DNA of 64,000 nt from Alloacidobacterium sp963823845 (lineage in GTDB: Bacteria; Acidobacteriota; Terriglobia; Terriglobales; Acidobacteriaceae), in NCBI GenBank assembly GCA_963823845.1, contig CAWGND010000014.1, positions 186,001 to 250,000 on the forward strand. The letters run 5' to 3'. Below are positions 37,920 to 47,789 of the stretch, piece after piece. Position numbers and translations under genes: made by a program. The first letter of the stretch is position 1, and every line of letters begins with the position of its first letter. The notes beneath the pieces are model-generated. The model saw only the letters and a program-made list of their open reading frames with translations, searched no databases and was not told where the DNA came from.

Positions 37920-38433
37920 CGCGTTGTCTATGACCTATCCGGATCTCCCAATGGAGGAAGTTTTTCCCCGGCCGGTAAAGGTGCACAGCGCTGGCGTCTT
38001 TTTGAGCGAGTCAGGACAGAGTAGAGTAGTTTAGTTTCCGGGTGATCTGGATCGCACGTTTTGGGAAGTGCTCGATGTTGATCATGCGAAATTGTTGCGC
38101 AACGCAGTGATCTGGGCGGCGAACGAAACTTCTCCGGTGAGCGTGAAAGGGCCGGGCATATTGGATATCTCAGTGTGGCGTCAGAAAAATTCTCTGACCG
38201 TACATCTCGTGAATCTGACAAACCCGATGATGATGAAGGGACCATTGCGCGAGATCATTCCGATTGCCAACCAAGAAGCGCGCATTCAGATCCCGCACGG
38301 TCGCCAGGTAAGCGCGGCAAAACTATTGGTGGCCGGGAAATCTGCATCGTTCAGAACTGAAGAGATTTTAGTTCTGCTCGAAGTGCCCTCGATCGGAGTA
38401 CACGAGGTAATTGCCTCGGACTTAACGACTTGA
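37920..38433 (+). pseudogene. 3' remnant of a glycosidase/trimerisation-domain protein
   Basis: YPDLPMEEVFPRPVKVHSAG and VFLSESGQSRVV end at a TAG (38032); after it the frame FPGDLDRTFWEVLDVDHAKL continues through NAVIWAANETSPVSVKGPG and SLTVHLVNLTNPMMMKGPLR to 38433. This order is the C-terminal third of the beta-galactosidase-trimerisation type glycosidases of Acidobacteriota. The 5' two thirds are missing. Confidence 0.65.
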
Positions 38434-38561
38434 TGCCGTGTCGAACGGCTTCGTGACTGTAACTGGAATTAAAGGCCTTTTCGATCTCTTCCCAGCTGCG
38501 GTAAACGCATCACCAAGAGTCCCTTCAAATACCTCACGACACGCCAGCCGACCGGACCGGG

Positions 38562-38681
38562 CTCTACATCGAGATGGTGGAGAGTTTCAACTCAGGCTGG
38601 ATCCACTTCGGTAACCCGGGAACCGAGAAGTTCCACGGGCCGACGACAATCGAGGCGTTCGCACAAGAGCTGGTCAAGTAA
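38562..38681 (+). pseudogene. 3' remnant of an NmrA-like NAD(P)-binding protein
   Basis: The frame LYIEMVESFNSGWIHFGNPG then TEKFHGPTTIEAFAQELVK ends at TAA 38679-38681. The pattern resembles the C-terminus of NmrA/SDR-a5 type oxidoreductases. Only about 40 codons remain. Confidence 0.4.
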
Positions 38682-38688
38682 GGAGAAG

Positions 38689-38826
38689 TGGCACAAGGAA
38701 ACTATCTTCGATGCAGTCGCGAATCCGCCGCGGCGACTCGAGAGATTTGCGGTTCGATCCGGCTATCTGCTCAAGCCGGTCACAGAAGAACGCTTTATGC
38801 TCGCACTCAAACGAGCCATTAGCTGA
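38689..38826 (+). pseudogene. 3' remnant of a response-regulator receiver domain
   Basis: WHKETIFDAVANPPRRLERF then AVRSGYLLKPVTEERFMLAL and KRAIS, TGA at 38824. YLLKPV with the conserved Lys-Pro and the following helix are typical of the end of receiver domains. The phosphoacceptor half is absent. Confidence 0.4.
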
Positions 38827-38879
38827 CTACGAGACGTGCCGCAGGAGGAGGGCACGCGACAAGAATGCGAAGCCGACTG

Positions 38880-40067
38880 TCAGCTATGGGGTTCTTGGGT
38901 CACGATGTGAACATCCAGTGTCGGGGAATCACGAAGGAGTCCGTGGATGGAGGAGAGGTGCGGAAACCACCGCCAGCCAGCACGTACGGACCGCCCGAAG
39001 ATCACTTGCGTGATGTGATGTTCACGAGTAAATTCGCGAATACCTTCGATCAGCCTGCTTCCCGATGCTCGCACCACATGAGCACTGAGGCTCTCTGCAA
39101 ACTGGAGATTCGCCGTCAAGCTCTTCCATTCATCCGGGTCCAGTTTTTTGCCTAGATCAATGTAGAAAACGTACAACTCGCCGCCCATAGCCTGAGCGAG
39201 CCGCGAGCCGCGAGCAATCAGATATTGACCTGTGGGGTTCGCATTGATGCATACACCTATTCGCTCAAGGACGCACTTCGCCGATTGGGTGTCATCCTTT
39301 TTAAGATAAGCGTCGAGGCTGTGATCGACCACTTGAGTGACCTGGCGCAGCGCCAACTCACGCAGTGCAATCAGATTCCCTGGCCTGAAGAAGTGAGAAA
39401 GAGCTCGTTCTACTCGGTCCATTGGGTAAATGTCGCCTCGCGACATACGCTCTTTCAAGGCTTGAAGCGTCAGGTCCACCAACTGGACCTCATCAACGCG
39501 TTGCATCACCCAGTCCGGAACCGTTTCGCGGACCTGCACTCCCGTAATTTGCAACACGGTCGGACCAAGGCTTTCAATATGCTGGACGTTCATCGTGGAA
39601 AGAACATCGATTCCGGCCTCGAGCAGGTCCATTAAGTCTTCAAATCGCTTGGTGTGCCGGCTGCCCTCGATGTTCGAATGCGCCAGTTCGTCAACCAGCA
39701 CTACACTTGGCTTGCGGGCGAGGATGGCGTCCACGTCCATTTCTTCAAACACTGTCCCCTTAAAGTCGAGTTTGCGGAGTGGAATTCGATCGATCCTGCT
39801 CGCCAGTTCCGCGATAGCCTTGCGGCTGTGGCTCTCCACTACGCCGATGGCAACATCTTCGCCGCGGCTCGCACGGCGAATGGCCTCGCTTAACATGCTG
39901 TAGGTTTTCCCAACACCTGGGGCGTAGCCGAGAAATAGCTTGAAAGTGCCTCTGGATTTCTCAGGGGATACCTCGGTCAACCACTCGTCGGACGTCTTGG
40001 TCACCAAGCCCCGGTCGTTCACCGCGTCACCGTAACCCCATCGTACAATACAGAAGTGCGAAGCCAT
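38880..40067 (-). CDS. Stand-alone KdpD sensor half (KdpD domain + universal stress domain)
   Basis: 395 aa from the ATG at 40067 (MASHFCIVRWGYGDAVNDRG); a GTG at 40022 is an alternative start. The KdpD N-terminal domain has GTFKLFLGYAPGVGKTYSML (Walker A, about residues 47-55), GVVESHSRKAIAELASRID, KPSVVLVDELAHSN and GIDVLSTMNVQHIESL. From ~245 a UspA-like domain follows (IGVCINANPTGQYLIARGSR). In standard KdpD this is fused to four membrane helices, GAF and a histidine kinase; here those parts are encoded by the divergent gene at 40056. The starts of the two genes overlap by 12 bp. No kdpABC or kdpE is in the window. Confidence 0.88.
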   Translation of the reverse strand: MASHFCIVRWGYGDAVNDRGLVTKTSDEWLTEVSPEKSRGTFKLFLGYAPGVGKTYSMLSEAIRRASRGEDVAIGVVESHSRKAIAELASRIDRIPLRKLDFKGTVFEEMDVDAILARKPSVVLVDELAHSNIEGSRHTKRFEDLMDLLEAGIDVLSTMNVQHIESLGPTVLQITGVQVRETVPDWVMQRVDEVQLVDLTLQALKERMSRGDIYPMDRVERALSHFFRPGNLIALRELALRQVTQVVDHSLDAYLKKDDTQSAKCVLERIGVCINANPTGQYLIARGSRLAQAMGGELYVFYIDLGKKLDPDEWKSLTANLQFAESLSAHVVRASGSRLIEGIREFTREHHITQVIFGRSVRAGWRWFPHLSSIHGLLRDSPTLDVHIVTQEPHS

Positions 40068-41585
40068 GCTCGAACGCAGGCTGTCCGTTTTGGCCTTGTT
40101 GTCGCAGCAATCGGCGTCATTACGGCGACCGATTTTCGGTTGCACGTAAATCCAACGACCGTAGCGTTGACGTTTTTGGTCGCGGACCTTCTTGTCTCCG
40201 CCTATTGGGGTTTGCGTTATGCGGTGGTTCTGGCCTTGGGGGCGACAGCTGCCTTCAATTTCTACTTCCTTCCTCCGATCAGAACCTTCACCATCGCGGA
40301 TCCGCAAAACTGGGTTGCACTCTTCGCTTTTCTGATAACCGCACTCGTGGCCAGCAATCTGGCGGAACACGCACGGCGTGATGCCGAAGCGGCACAACAA
40401 CGACGCCGCGAGGTGGAACTGCTTTACGACTTGAGCCAGCGGCTCCTGGCCTCAGAGAATGAGCTCGAACTCCTAAATGCGTTGCCACTCTACGTGCAGG
40501 AGACCTTCGCTATTCGCAGCGTCTCCATGGTGGCGGCGGACTATCCTTCGGTTTACCGCTCTTCGCCCGATGCCAAGGTGGACGAAAGCCTGTTGCGCAT
40601 AACCCTCTTGCGTGGGGAACCCAGTGTGCACGCAGGAACCGCGTATGTACCTCTGCGCCTGGGTATGCGCATTGTAGGAGCGCTTGGTGTGACAGGATAC
40701 GATCTGTCGCGCGGGACTTTGGATGCGATTGGAAGCCTCGCGGGTTTGTCAATCGAGCGCGTTCGTGCTCTCGAGGCTTTGAGCAAGAATCAGGCTATGC
40801 AGGAGAACGAGCGTCTGCGATCGGCGTTGCTGGATTCAGTGACGCATGAGTTTCGCACACCGCTTACCGCGATTAAAGCCAACGTCACAGCGCTCTTGTC
40901 CGACGCCGCACCTCGCGATCTCGGCAAACGGGAGCTACTTACCGCGATTGACAAAGAAACCGATCAGCTGAATCGACTCGTAGCAGAAGCGGCGGAAATG
41001 CGCCAGCTGGATGCCGGCATGTTCAAACTCGACCTGCATCTTCATTCTGTCCAGGAGGTGCTCCAACCGGCACTGGAGGACGCGAAGACGTCCCTCGAGA
41101 AACACCCCGTCGAGATTCGGGTACCTTCGGACCTGCCAACGGTACGTATCGATACCCAACGCATTCGTGAAGTGCTGATGCATCTGCTGGACAATGCCGG
41201 CAAATATTCTGATCCGGGAGCTCCTATAAAAGTAACTGCTGAGGTAAAGTCCGACAGGCTCGTCATCAGCGTCGCTGACCAGGGTATTGGAATAGATTCT
41301 CTCGAACAAGCATTGATCTTCGACAAGTTTTACCGTGGCGGACGCCAAGGTTTCACGGCGCCTGGAGCAGGCATGGGGCTGCCCATCGCGAAGGCGATTG
41401 TGGAAGCTCACGGAGGCAGCATCGGGGTCGTCAGCCAGTTAGGCCAAGGTTCGGTATTTTCGATCAGCCTCCCGATTTACAGCGATCTGAGGGCTCCCCG
41501 CCAAATACATTCCGGCACGGCGGGCTTGCAGATCGAAAAGATGATCGCGCCACCCACGAACAAGATCCGCGACGGTAGTCTATGA
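40056..41585 (+). CDS. Stand-alone KdpD kinase half (DUF4118, GAF, HisKA, HATPase)
   Basis: 509 aa from the GTG at 40056. Four membrane helices of the DUF4118 type cover residues ~12-100 (FGLVVAAIGVITATDF to VALFAFLITALVASNLAEHA), then a coiled linker (RRREVELLYDLSQRLLASEN), a GAF-like domain (to ~235), HisKA with the phosphoacceptor His264 in SVTHEFRTPLTAI, and HATPase motifs (LLDNAGKYSDPGAPI, ISVADQGIGIDSLEQALIFD, GMGLPIAKAIVEAHGG). This is exactly the C-terminal half of KdpD, length included. Divergent from and overlapping the KdpD sensor half at 40067. Confidence 0.9.
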   Translation: MRSHARTQAVRFGLVVAAIGVITATDFRLHVNPTTVALTFLVADLLVSAYWGLRYAVVLALGATAAFNFYFLPPIRTFTIADPQNWVALFAFLITALVASNLAEHARRDAEAAQQRRREVELLYDLSQRLLASENELELLNALPLYVQETFAIRSVSMVAADYPSVYRSSPDAKVDESLLRITLLRGEPSVHAGTAYVPLRLGMRIVGALGVTGYDLSRGTLDAIGSLAGLSIERVRALEALSKNQAMQENERLRSALLDSVTHEFRTPLTAIKANVTALLSDAAPRDLGKRELLTAIDKETDQLNRLVAEAAEMRQLDAGMFKLDLHLHSVQEVLQPALEDAKTSLEKHPVEIRVPSDLPTVRIDTQRIREVLMHLLDNAGKYSDPGAPIKVTAEVKSDRLVISVADQGIGIDSLEQALIFDKFYRGGRQGFTAPGAGMGLPIAKAIVEAHGGSIGVVSQLGQGSVFSISLPIYSDLRAPRQIHSGTAGLQIEKMIAPPTNKIRDGSL

Positions 41586-41710
41586 GCACCACTCGGAGCA
41601 GCCCCGAATCTAGAATCGGAGAAGGATCGACAGGTGTCTAGGGCAAAGACGTTGAAGTGGGCATACTCGTCTGTCCCCGGGAAGCCAAATTGGAAATTCT
41701 GAATCGCTCA

Positions 41711-42991
41711 ATGACTCACGAAATCGCCTTTGAAATGGCCGCCTCCAACTTGCGGTTCGGCGCCGGCGTCACGCGTGAAGTTGGGATGGACCTCGCGGAC
41801 CTCGGCATGCGCAACGCATTGGTAATCACAGATCCGATCCTTCGGCGCATGCGTCCTCTCCAGACGGTGATTGAGTCGCTGGATGCGGCCGGCATTGCTT
41901 GTACAGTTTATGACCGCGTGCGGGTCGAGCCTAACGACGAATCGTTCCGGGATGCGATCGCCTTCGCCGAGCAGAGCGACTATGGCGCCATTGTTGCGGT
42001 GGGAGGCGGCTCCACCATAGACACAGCCAAGGCCGTCAATCTTTACAGCTGTTATCCTCCGGAGGATTTTCTCGACTACGTGAATCCGCCCATCGGCAAG
42101 GGCTTGCCGGTGCCGGGTCCTCTGAAACCGTTGATAGCCATCCCCACCACGGCCGGCACGGGCAGCGAAACCACCGGCGTTTCTATTTTCGATTTGAGCA
42201 AGATGCACGCCAAGACCGGCATCGCGAGCCGGCGGCTCAAGCCTACCATCGGATTGCTCGATCCGGAAAACACTCGCACGATGCCCGCACAAGTGGCCGC
42301 GGCGACCGGTCTTGATGTGCTGAGCCATGCCGTCGAATCCTACACCGCATTGCCTTACTCGGATCGCCCCTTGCCGGATCGCCCATTGGTGCGGCCAGCG
42401 TATCAGGGATCGAATCCGATTAGCGATGTGTGGTCGCTCCAGGCTATGCGTATGGTCGCGCGATATCTGGTGCGCGCGGTGGAAGACCCTTCCGACGACG
42501 AGGCTCGCGCCAATATGATGCTGGCTTCCTGTTACGCCGGCATCGGATTCGGCAACGCCGGTGTGCACTTGCCGCATGGAATGTCGTATCCCGTGTCGGG
42601 CATGGTGAAAGGCTATTTTGAGTCCGGATATCCTGGAGATCATGCTATGGTACCCCACGGATATTCCGTCGTGTTGAACGCTCCCGCGGTGTTCCGTTTC
42701 ACGGCCAGTGCGAATCCGCAGCGGCACCTGGATGCCGCCGAAGCTCTCGGCGCCAACATATCAGGTGTGCTTCCCGCCGATGCAGGAAAGGTGCTCTCAG
42801 ATCGGATCATTTGGTTCATCGAGCGGCTGAAACTGCCCAATGGATTGCGTGCGCTCGGCTACACCTCATCCGACCTTCCCGCGTTGGTCGAAGGTACTCT
42901 GCCTCAGCACCGCGTCACCAAACTTTCTCCCCGCCCGGCCGGAGCGGAGGAGTTTGCCCGCCTCTTCGAAGAAGCCCTCGTAGCATTTTGA
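41711..42991 (+). CDS. Hydroxyacid-oxoacid transhydrogenase-type iron alcohol dehydrogenase
   Basis: 426 aa from the ATG at 41711 (MTHEIAFEMAASNLRFGAGV). Iron-dependent alcohol dehydrogenase fold: nucleotide site YGAIVAVGGGSTIDTAKAVN, then PPIGKGLPVPGPLKPLIAIP and TTAGTGSETTGVSIFD. Metal ligands are expected in GLDVLSHAVESYTALPYSDR, GNAGVHLPHGMSYPVSGMVK and HAMVPHGYSVVLNAP. The insert and motif set match the ADHFE1/HOT branch, which couples 4-hydroxybutyrate oxidation to 2-oxoglutarate reduction. It follows the kinase half by 125 nt. Confidence 0.88.
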   Translation: MTHEIAFEMAASNLRFGAGVTREVGMDLADLGMRNALVITDPILRRMRPLQTVIESLDAAGIACTVYDRVRVEPNDESFRDAIAFAEQSDYGAIVAVGGGSTIDTAKAVNLYSCYPPEDFLDYVNPPIGKGLPVPGPLKPLIAIPTTAGTGSETTGVSIFDLSKMHAKTGIASRRLKPTIGLLDPENTRTMPAQVAAATGLDVLSHAVESYTALPYSDRPLPDRPLVRPAYQGSNPISDVWSLQAMRMVARYLVRAVEDPSDDEARANMMLASCYAGIGFGNAGVHLPHGMSYPVSGMVKGYFESGYPGDHAMVPHGYSVVLNAPAVFRFTASANPQRHLDAAEALGANISGVLPADAGKVLSDRIIWFIERLKLPNGLRALGYTSSDLPALVEGTLPQHRVTKLSPRPAGAEEFARLFEEALVAF

Positions 42992-42999
42992 AGTACAAC

Positions 43000-43160
43000 G
43001 ATGTACGCAGGCGGAGCCGGAATGTTTCGCGATAGCCGCGGGTGTCCCCTAAGGGATAGCGGAATTGTTTGGGCATGACTCCGATGACGGTGTACAGAGT
43101 TGCGCCGATGTGCACGGTTTTGCCCAATCCCTTGCGATCGCCTGCGAAACTGCGCTGTCA
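43000..43160 (-). pseudogene. Fragment of an ADOP-type permease
   Basis: On the minus strand GKTVHIGATLYTVIGVMPKQ then FRYPLGDTRGY matches the MacB periplasmic core of ADOP permeases; the flanks are unrelated and shifted. About 50 codons remain. It lies just upstream of an intact PadR-ADOP pair. Confidence 0.6.
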
Positions 43161-43272
43161 GGTGTCGTGAGTCGTATGCCATGCGGGAGCGAAACGATCG
43201 AACCACCCAGAAGGGAAAGCTATCTCATCAAAAACTTCCTAGCGAATGGCCGAATACATTCGTACGCAGTTC

Positions 43273-43300
43273 TTGACACACCTAAACATCTATGTATAAA
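43273..43300 (+). promoter_or_regulatory. Promoter of the padR-ADOP operon
   Basis: TTGACA (43273-43278), 16-bp spacer, TATAAA (43295-43300); 35 nt before the padR ATG. Confidence 0.65.
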
Positions 43301-43335
43301 TTCTCTGAAAGCCAAATTGTTTACGGGTTAGCCGT

Positions 43336-43662
43336 ATGCCAAAGAATGATCTGCAAGGAACGCTGGACCTGCTGGTGTTGAAGAGCCTGGCACAAATGGG
43401 AAGGCTACACGGCTACGGGCTTGCCCTGCATATCCAAAGAGCCTCCAAGGAACTCCTACGTGTGGAAGAAGGCGCTTTATATCCGGCGCTGCATCGCATG
43501 GAGCAGAGTGGATGGATCAATGCGGAGTGGGGCCTGACGGAGAACGGGCGTAAGGCAAGGTATTACAAGCTCAAACCGGCAGGCCAGAAACGGCTGGAAG
43601 AAGCTGAAAAGACCTTCGAGCATCTGGTCGAAGGCGTTCGCGCGATCCTTCAATATGCGTAG
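43336..43662 (+). CDS. PadR-family transcriptional regulator
   Basis: 108 aa winged-helix regulator. MPKNDLQGTLDLLVLKSLAQ, GRLHGYGLALHIQR, LRVEEGALYPALHRMEQSGW and GLTENGRKARYYKLKPAGQK are the PadR hallmarks (MG-x-L-HGY, ExGxLYPxLxRLE). It lies 8 nt before the ADOP permease gene, the standard acidobacterial pair, and probably represses it. Confidence 0.95.
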   Translation: MPKNDLQGTLDLLVLKSLAQMGRLHGYGLALHIQRASKELLRVEEGALYPALHRMEQSGWINAEWGLTENGRKARYYKLKPAGQKRLEEAEKTFEHLVEGVRAILQYA

Positions 43663-43670
43663 GGGGAACT

Positions 43671-46301
43671 ATGTCATTGCTTCGCCGTGTCCTGAACCTG
43701 CTTTCGCGCTCGCGTTTGGAACGTGAGATTGAGCTTGAACTCACGTCGCATATCGAGATGCGGACCGAGGACAACATCGCCGCGGGAATGGCGCCCGACA
43801 ATGCACGCAGGGAAGCTCTGCTGCTGTTCGGCAATCAGACCGCGACCAGGGAGCGCACACTCGCAATGGATATGACGCTTTTGCTGAGCAGCATCTGGTC
43901 GGATGTAGCCTACGCGTGCCGGCAATTCGCGAGGAACTTGGGATTCGCGGGTACCGCAATCATGGCACTGGCCCTGGGATTTTGTGCCAGCATCGCCATC
44001 TTCGCGTTTGTCGATGCGGTATTGATCATGCCGTTGCCATATCAGAACCCATCGCGGCTGGTAGGGCTCTTTGAGAGCACACCCATGGGGCCGCGTTTCC
44101 ACCTTTCGTATCTGGACTATCTCGACTGGAAAAGAACGAATCGTGTCTTCGCATCGGTCGAGGCGTTCGATGGGAGCACGCTGGCGTTGAAGACTTCTAC
44201 AGGAGTTGAGCGCGCGGATGGAGCTATTGTGGGTGCCGGGTTTTTCCGCTTGCTCGGAGTCACGCCTGCAATGGGACGGGACTTTCGCCTCGACGAAGAC
44301 ACAGCCGGCGCGCCCCGCACAGTCATCCTGAGTTACTCCGCCTGGCAAACGCGTTTCAGCATGCAACCAGATGTACTCGGCAAAACGGTCGTCCTCGATG
44401 GGGCTTCGGCGGTCATCGTCGGAGTGCTGCCGCAATGGTTCCAATTTGCGCCGGCGGCAGCAGCGGAGTTCTGGATGCCGATGCAACGGTCCGGAAGGCC
44501 GGAAGACCGTGGTGAACATGGCATGCTCGCCTACGCGAGACTGAGAGATGGTGTCTCTCTGCAAGCTGCGTCTGCGGACCTCGGCGCAATCGCGGACCAA
44601 TTGGCGAAACAATATCCCGATGCCGACGAGGGAAGGGGAGCAACGGTTGTGCCGCTGACTGAGATCATCGTCGGCGGCCTGCGCCCGACGTTGTTGCTGT
44701 TGTTGAGCGGAGCCGCACTGCTGCTCCTAATGGCGTGCATCAATGTATCGGGCTTGCTGCTGGTTCGTCTGCAAAGCCGTCAGAGAGAGATTGCACTGCG
44801 AGGAACGCTGGGAGCGAGTCGTGCACGTTTGATTCGGCAATTTGCGACGGAAGCAGTTGTACTGACCCTGGCCGGCGGTTCATTAGGCATGGGAGCTGCT
44901 TATGGTGCCATTGATCTCCTGAAGGGGCTGATTCCGCTCAGCATGCTTGAGGCCATGCCGTACCTGAAGGGACTTGGCTTGAACGTGCATGTTCTGCTGT
45001 TTGCTTTCGCCGCGGAGTTATCGTGTGCAGGGCTGCTCTCCTTGATGGCAATCCTCCGTGCGCCGTTGTCGAACCTGCAACCGGGGTTGACGCAGGGCGG
45101 CCGCACTTCTGCCGGCACAGTCTGGCGGAATGTTGGAGCCAACATGGTCGTATTTGAACTATGCACCGCAACCATATTGCTGGTCGGGGCGGGTTTGCTT
45201 TGTAAGAGCTTTTACAAGCTTCTGCATACTGAAATCGGACTGCAGCCGAATCATCTGGCCGAATTGCGCCTGTGGGCACCCCCGTTGAGATATGCCAAAA
45301 ATGAACAACTCGTTGCGCTCTCGCGTCAGTTAATGACTGAAGTCGGCCATCTACCCGGCGTGGAGTCCGTCGCAGTCGCTCACCAGATACCGATCGCGAA
45401 CATCGCGGGTGGGAGTACAACGTTTCAGATTGTCGGCAGGCAACACTTGAAGGAGAACAACGAAGCAAACAGCCGCCAGGTGAGCGCTTCTTACTTCAAC
45501 ACCGTTCGGGCAAAGCTGGAGCGAGGCCGCTGGTTCAGCGAAGATGACGATGCCGGAAAGCAACTTGTGATCATCGTCAATCGGACCTTTGCGCAAAAAT
45601 ATTTTGTCGGCGAAGATCCGATCGGGAAGCGGATCCGGTATGACGATTCGCAGCCTCCGGTCGAGATCGTGGGTATTGTCGACGATATGAAAGAGGGGTC
45701 GCTGGATGCAGCGGTCCAGCCGGCGATCTATACGCCGTTCAATCAAGGACCCGATTCCGGTTTCTACGTTGTAGTCAGAACGGCACAAGCACCGCAGGCG
45801 ATCCTCTCTTCACTTAAGGAAACCATTCACCGCATCGATCCAAACCTGCTGATGATGAGTGCGGAGACGATGGAAGACCGCATTCGTAACCTGCAATCCA
45901 CCTGGCTGCACCGGTCTTCTGCCTGGCTGTTAGGTGGCTTTGCGGTAATAGCGCTTCTTTTGGGCGTGGTCGGTCTGTATGGCGTAGTTGCGTATTCGGT
46001 AAGCCAGCGGACTCGCGAGATCGGTGTACGCATGGCGCTCGGAGCGCAGCGCAGCTCCGTTTACCGGCTCATCCTCATTGAGGCGGGACGCTTGATTGCT
46101 GTTGGCATTGGAGCTGGGATGCTCGGTGCGATTGGCTCGGCTACGCTGATGAGCAAGTTGCTCTTTGGCACGAAACCATGGGATGGAGCTACTCTCGCCG
46201 TTGTTGTCGCTCTGCTGACGGTCTCCGCAATGCTTGCCAGCTTTATTCCAGCGCACCGCGCAGCTGCGGTCCAGCCCGTGGATGCTCTTCGATTCGAGTA
46301 G
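43671..46301 (+). CDS. ADOP-type ABC permease (MacB/FtsX fold, duplicated)
   Basis: 876 aa. N-terminal cytoplasmic region (RLEREIELELTSHIEMRTED) then a first helix (AGTAIMALALGFCASIAIFA), a MacB periplasmic core domain, FtsX domain 1 (TLLLLLSGAALLLLMACINV), a second core domain and FtsX domain 2 (AVIALLLGVVGLYGVVAYSV, RTREIGVRMALGAQRSSVYR, PAHRAAAVQPVDALRFE). This duplicated orphan permease is typical of Acidobacteriota and has no ATPase partner next to it; proposed substrates are macrolides or lipids, unproven. Confidence 0.93.
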   Translation: MSLLRRVLNLLSRSRLEREIELELTSHIEMRTEDNIAAGMAPDNARREALLLFGNQTATRERTLAMDMTLLLSSIWSDVAYACRQFARNLGFAGTAIMALALGFCASIAIFAFVDAVLIMPLPYQNPSRLVGLFESTPMGPRFHLSYLDYLDWKRTNRVFASVEAFDGSTLALKTSTGVERADGAIVGAGFFRLLGVTPAMGRDFRLDEDTAGAPRTVILSYSAWQTRFSMQPDVLGKTVVLDGASAVIVGVLPQWFQFAPAAAAEFWMPMQRSGRPEDRGEHGMLAYARLRDGVSLQAASADLGAIADQLAKQYPDADEGRGATVVPLTEIIVGGLRPTLLLLLSGAALLLLMACINVSGLLLVRLQSRQREIALRGTLGASRARLIRQFATEAVVLTLAGGSLGMGAAYGAIDLLKGLIPLSMLEAMPYLKGLGLNVHVLLFAFAAELSCAGLLSLMAILRAPLSNLQPGLTQGGRTSAGTVWRNVGANMVVFELCTATILLVGAGLLCKSFYKLLHTEIGLQPNHLAELRLWAPPLRYAKNEQLVALSRQLMTEVGHLPGVESVAVAHQIPIANIAGGSTTFQIVGRQHLKENNEANSRQVSASYFNTVRAKLERGRWFSEDDDAGKQLVIIVNRTFAQKYFVGEDPIGKRIRYDDSQPPVEIVGIVDDMKEGSLDAAVQPAIYTPFNQGPDSGFYVVVRTAQAPQAILSSLKETIHRIDPNLLMMSAETMEDRIRNLQSTWLHRSSAWLLGGFAVIALLLGVVGLYGVVAYSVSQRTREIGVRMALGAQRSSVYRLILIEAGRLIAVGIGAGMLGAIGSATLMSKLLFGTKPWDGATLAVVVALLTVSAMLASFIPAHRAAAVQPVDALRFE

Positions 46302-46465
46302 GGTAAGTGTTTTAGAGGCCGAGTCTTCTAAACAGAAGATAACAGGGTAAAGCACTTTTCCAGACCTGCCACTGCTGGAACCGCGCCTCGGCGATTTGTA
46401 CTCGTTGAGAAGAATTGCAGGGGGGACGGATTTAGAAAACTGGTTTCGATATTCGAGAAAGCCGC

Positions 46466-47225
46466 TTAGTCGGCGCGAGGATTGATCTGCGATGCTTGTG
46501 TTCGGAAAGTCCGGATGAAGAGCCAAACAAGTTCGAAAACGATTGGCCAGACGATCACCATCGATACCAGCCGGCCTGATCTTGACCATATGCTGCCGGT
46601 CGCTACGCTATAAACGACGAGACACAATGTCGTGTTAGCAAGATAAGCGGCATCGAGACCGACAAGACATGCCCAAGTAGGAAAGAAGTGGTCGCGGCGT
46701 AGGAACAAAACGAGAGCACTGGCAATTACGATGCCGAAGCCCAAGCTCAGCACCGAGAGGCGTTGCCATTCGCTGGTTCCTGCGAGGTGCAACAGAAATG
46801 GCACCTGCACCAATGTCGTGGCACCAATTGAGAGGCCGACGGCGCTCCAGATCAAGCGTCGTTCCCCTCGCCGTCGAAAGTTGCGTCGAAAAGAGCAAGC
46901 GCAATCGGAGCCAAATCATCGGATAAGCCAGAAAGAACGGAGCACCGACAAGTACGTGCCACCAATTGCCCTGATTGCCCGGAACCCGTAGCGTCACTGC
47001 GTCCCAAGGTGACGTGTTAAATGCAAAAGGAAGGAACGCGACGGCCCCGGCGAACAGCCATACAAGTAGCCCGATCGCGTTGACCCATGTTGGACTCTGT
47101 CCTTCCTTCAACCAATTCGTTCCGTTGTTATCTGCAACTCTTAGATGATCCTGCACTATGACCTCCGGCTCAACATACGCAGAGCAGCTTGTATAGTTCC
47201 ATGACCTCGGGCAACGAACATCCAT
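46466..47225 (-). CDS. Unknown multi-span membrane protein, frameshifted
   Basis: Frame 1 (from 47225) gives WVNAIGLLVWLFAGAVAFLP, NWWHVLVGAPFFLAYPMIWL and RLLFSTQLSTARG, then near 46860 the frame shifts and LIWSAVGLSIGATTLVQVPF, RLSVLSLGFGIVIASALVLF and MVIVWPIVFELVWLFIRTF follow to 46466. About seven membrane helices in total. The N-terminal start is unclear (a GTG near 47158 is possible). Family not recognised. One indel near 46860. Confidence 0.55.
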
Positions 47226-47789
47226 CCTGACGCGTCAGCATTATTCCGGGAGAAGACACTTCCGTCAGTCAAATGACGAAAACAGGGCGAGCCAAGTATC
47301 CAATCAGCCGAAGATCGTTGCGCTGCGACAACATGATAGCGATCCGTCCTAGACAAGGGTGTCGGCAGCTTGATACTCATCTTGTGAACTGGTACGGGTG
47401 CGGTGTATGGGTGTCTCACCGAAGCCCGGATCGCCATTCTAAAGAGACCCTGAGAGTAACTATGAGCCTATTCCGCCTGTCGTTTGAGACTTAAATCCAC
47501 AGGATTTCTGAAAAGGAAGGGAAGTGGCTCGTGCGAAGAGTATGGCGTAAGTATGATATGTAATACGACGCACATTATAGCAAGCCTTTGAAAGCAAAGC
47601 AACGAACTGCAACAACTTTAGCGGTCTTTCTATGCGGGCTGCATATTTTCTAAGTTGATGTTCGGGAGATCCTTAGACTACCAATCTCTCACCGTGGTTG
47701 ATGTAACTCTGGATTAGCATATCGCGCACCCTTGTATGACTGCAGGTGTAATGAGAGAAGCAAGCACTGTGCCATTTTGTGCCTATGCT
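47226..47789. other. 564 nt without a supported gene
   Basis: No family-like frame. An AT-rich block around 47540-47650 stands out from the flanks. Confidence 0.5.

Noticed and set aside
41708..42727. Minus-strand frame of 339 codons
   Set aside because: Antisense shadow of the transhydrogenase gene; His/Arg-rich composition typical of such shadows.
43674..44612. Minus-strand frame of 312 codons opposite the first ADOP
   Set aside because: Shadow of an intact permease with clear domain motifs.
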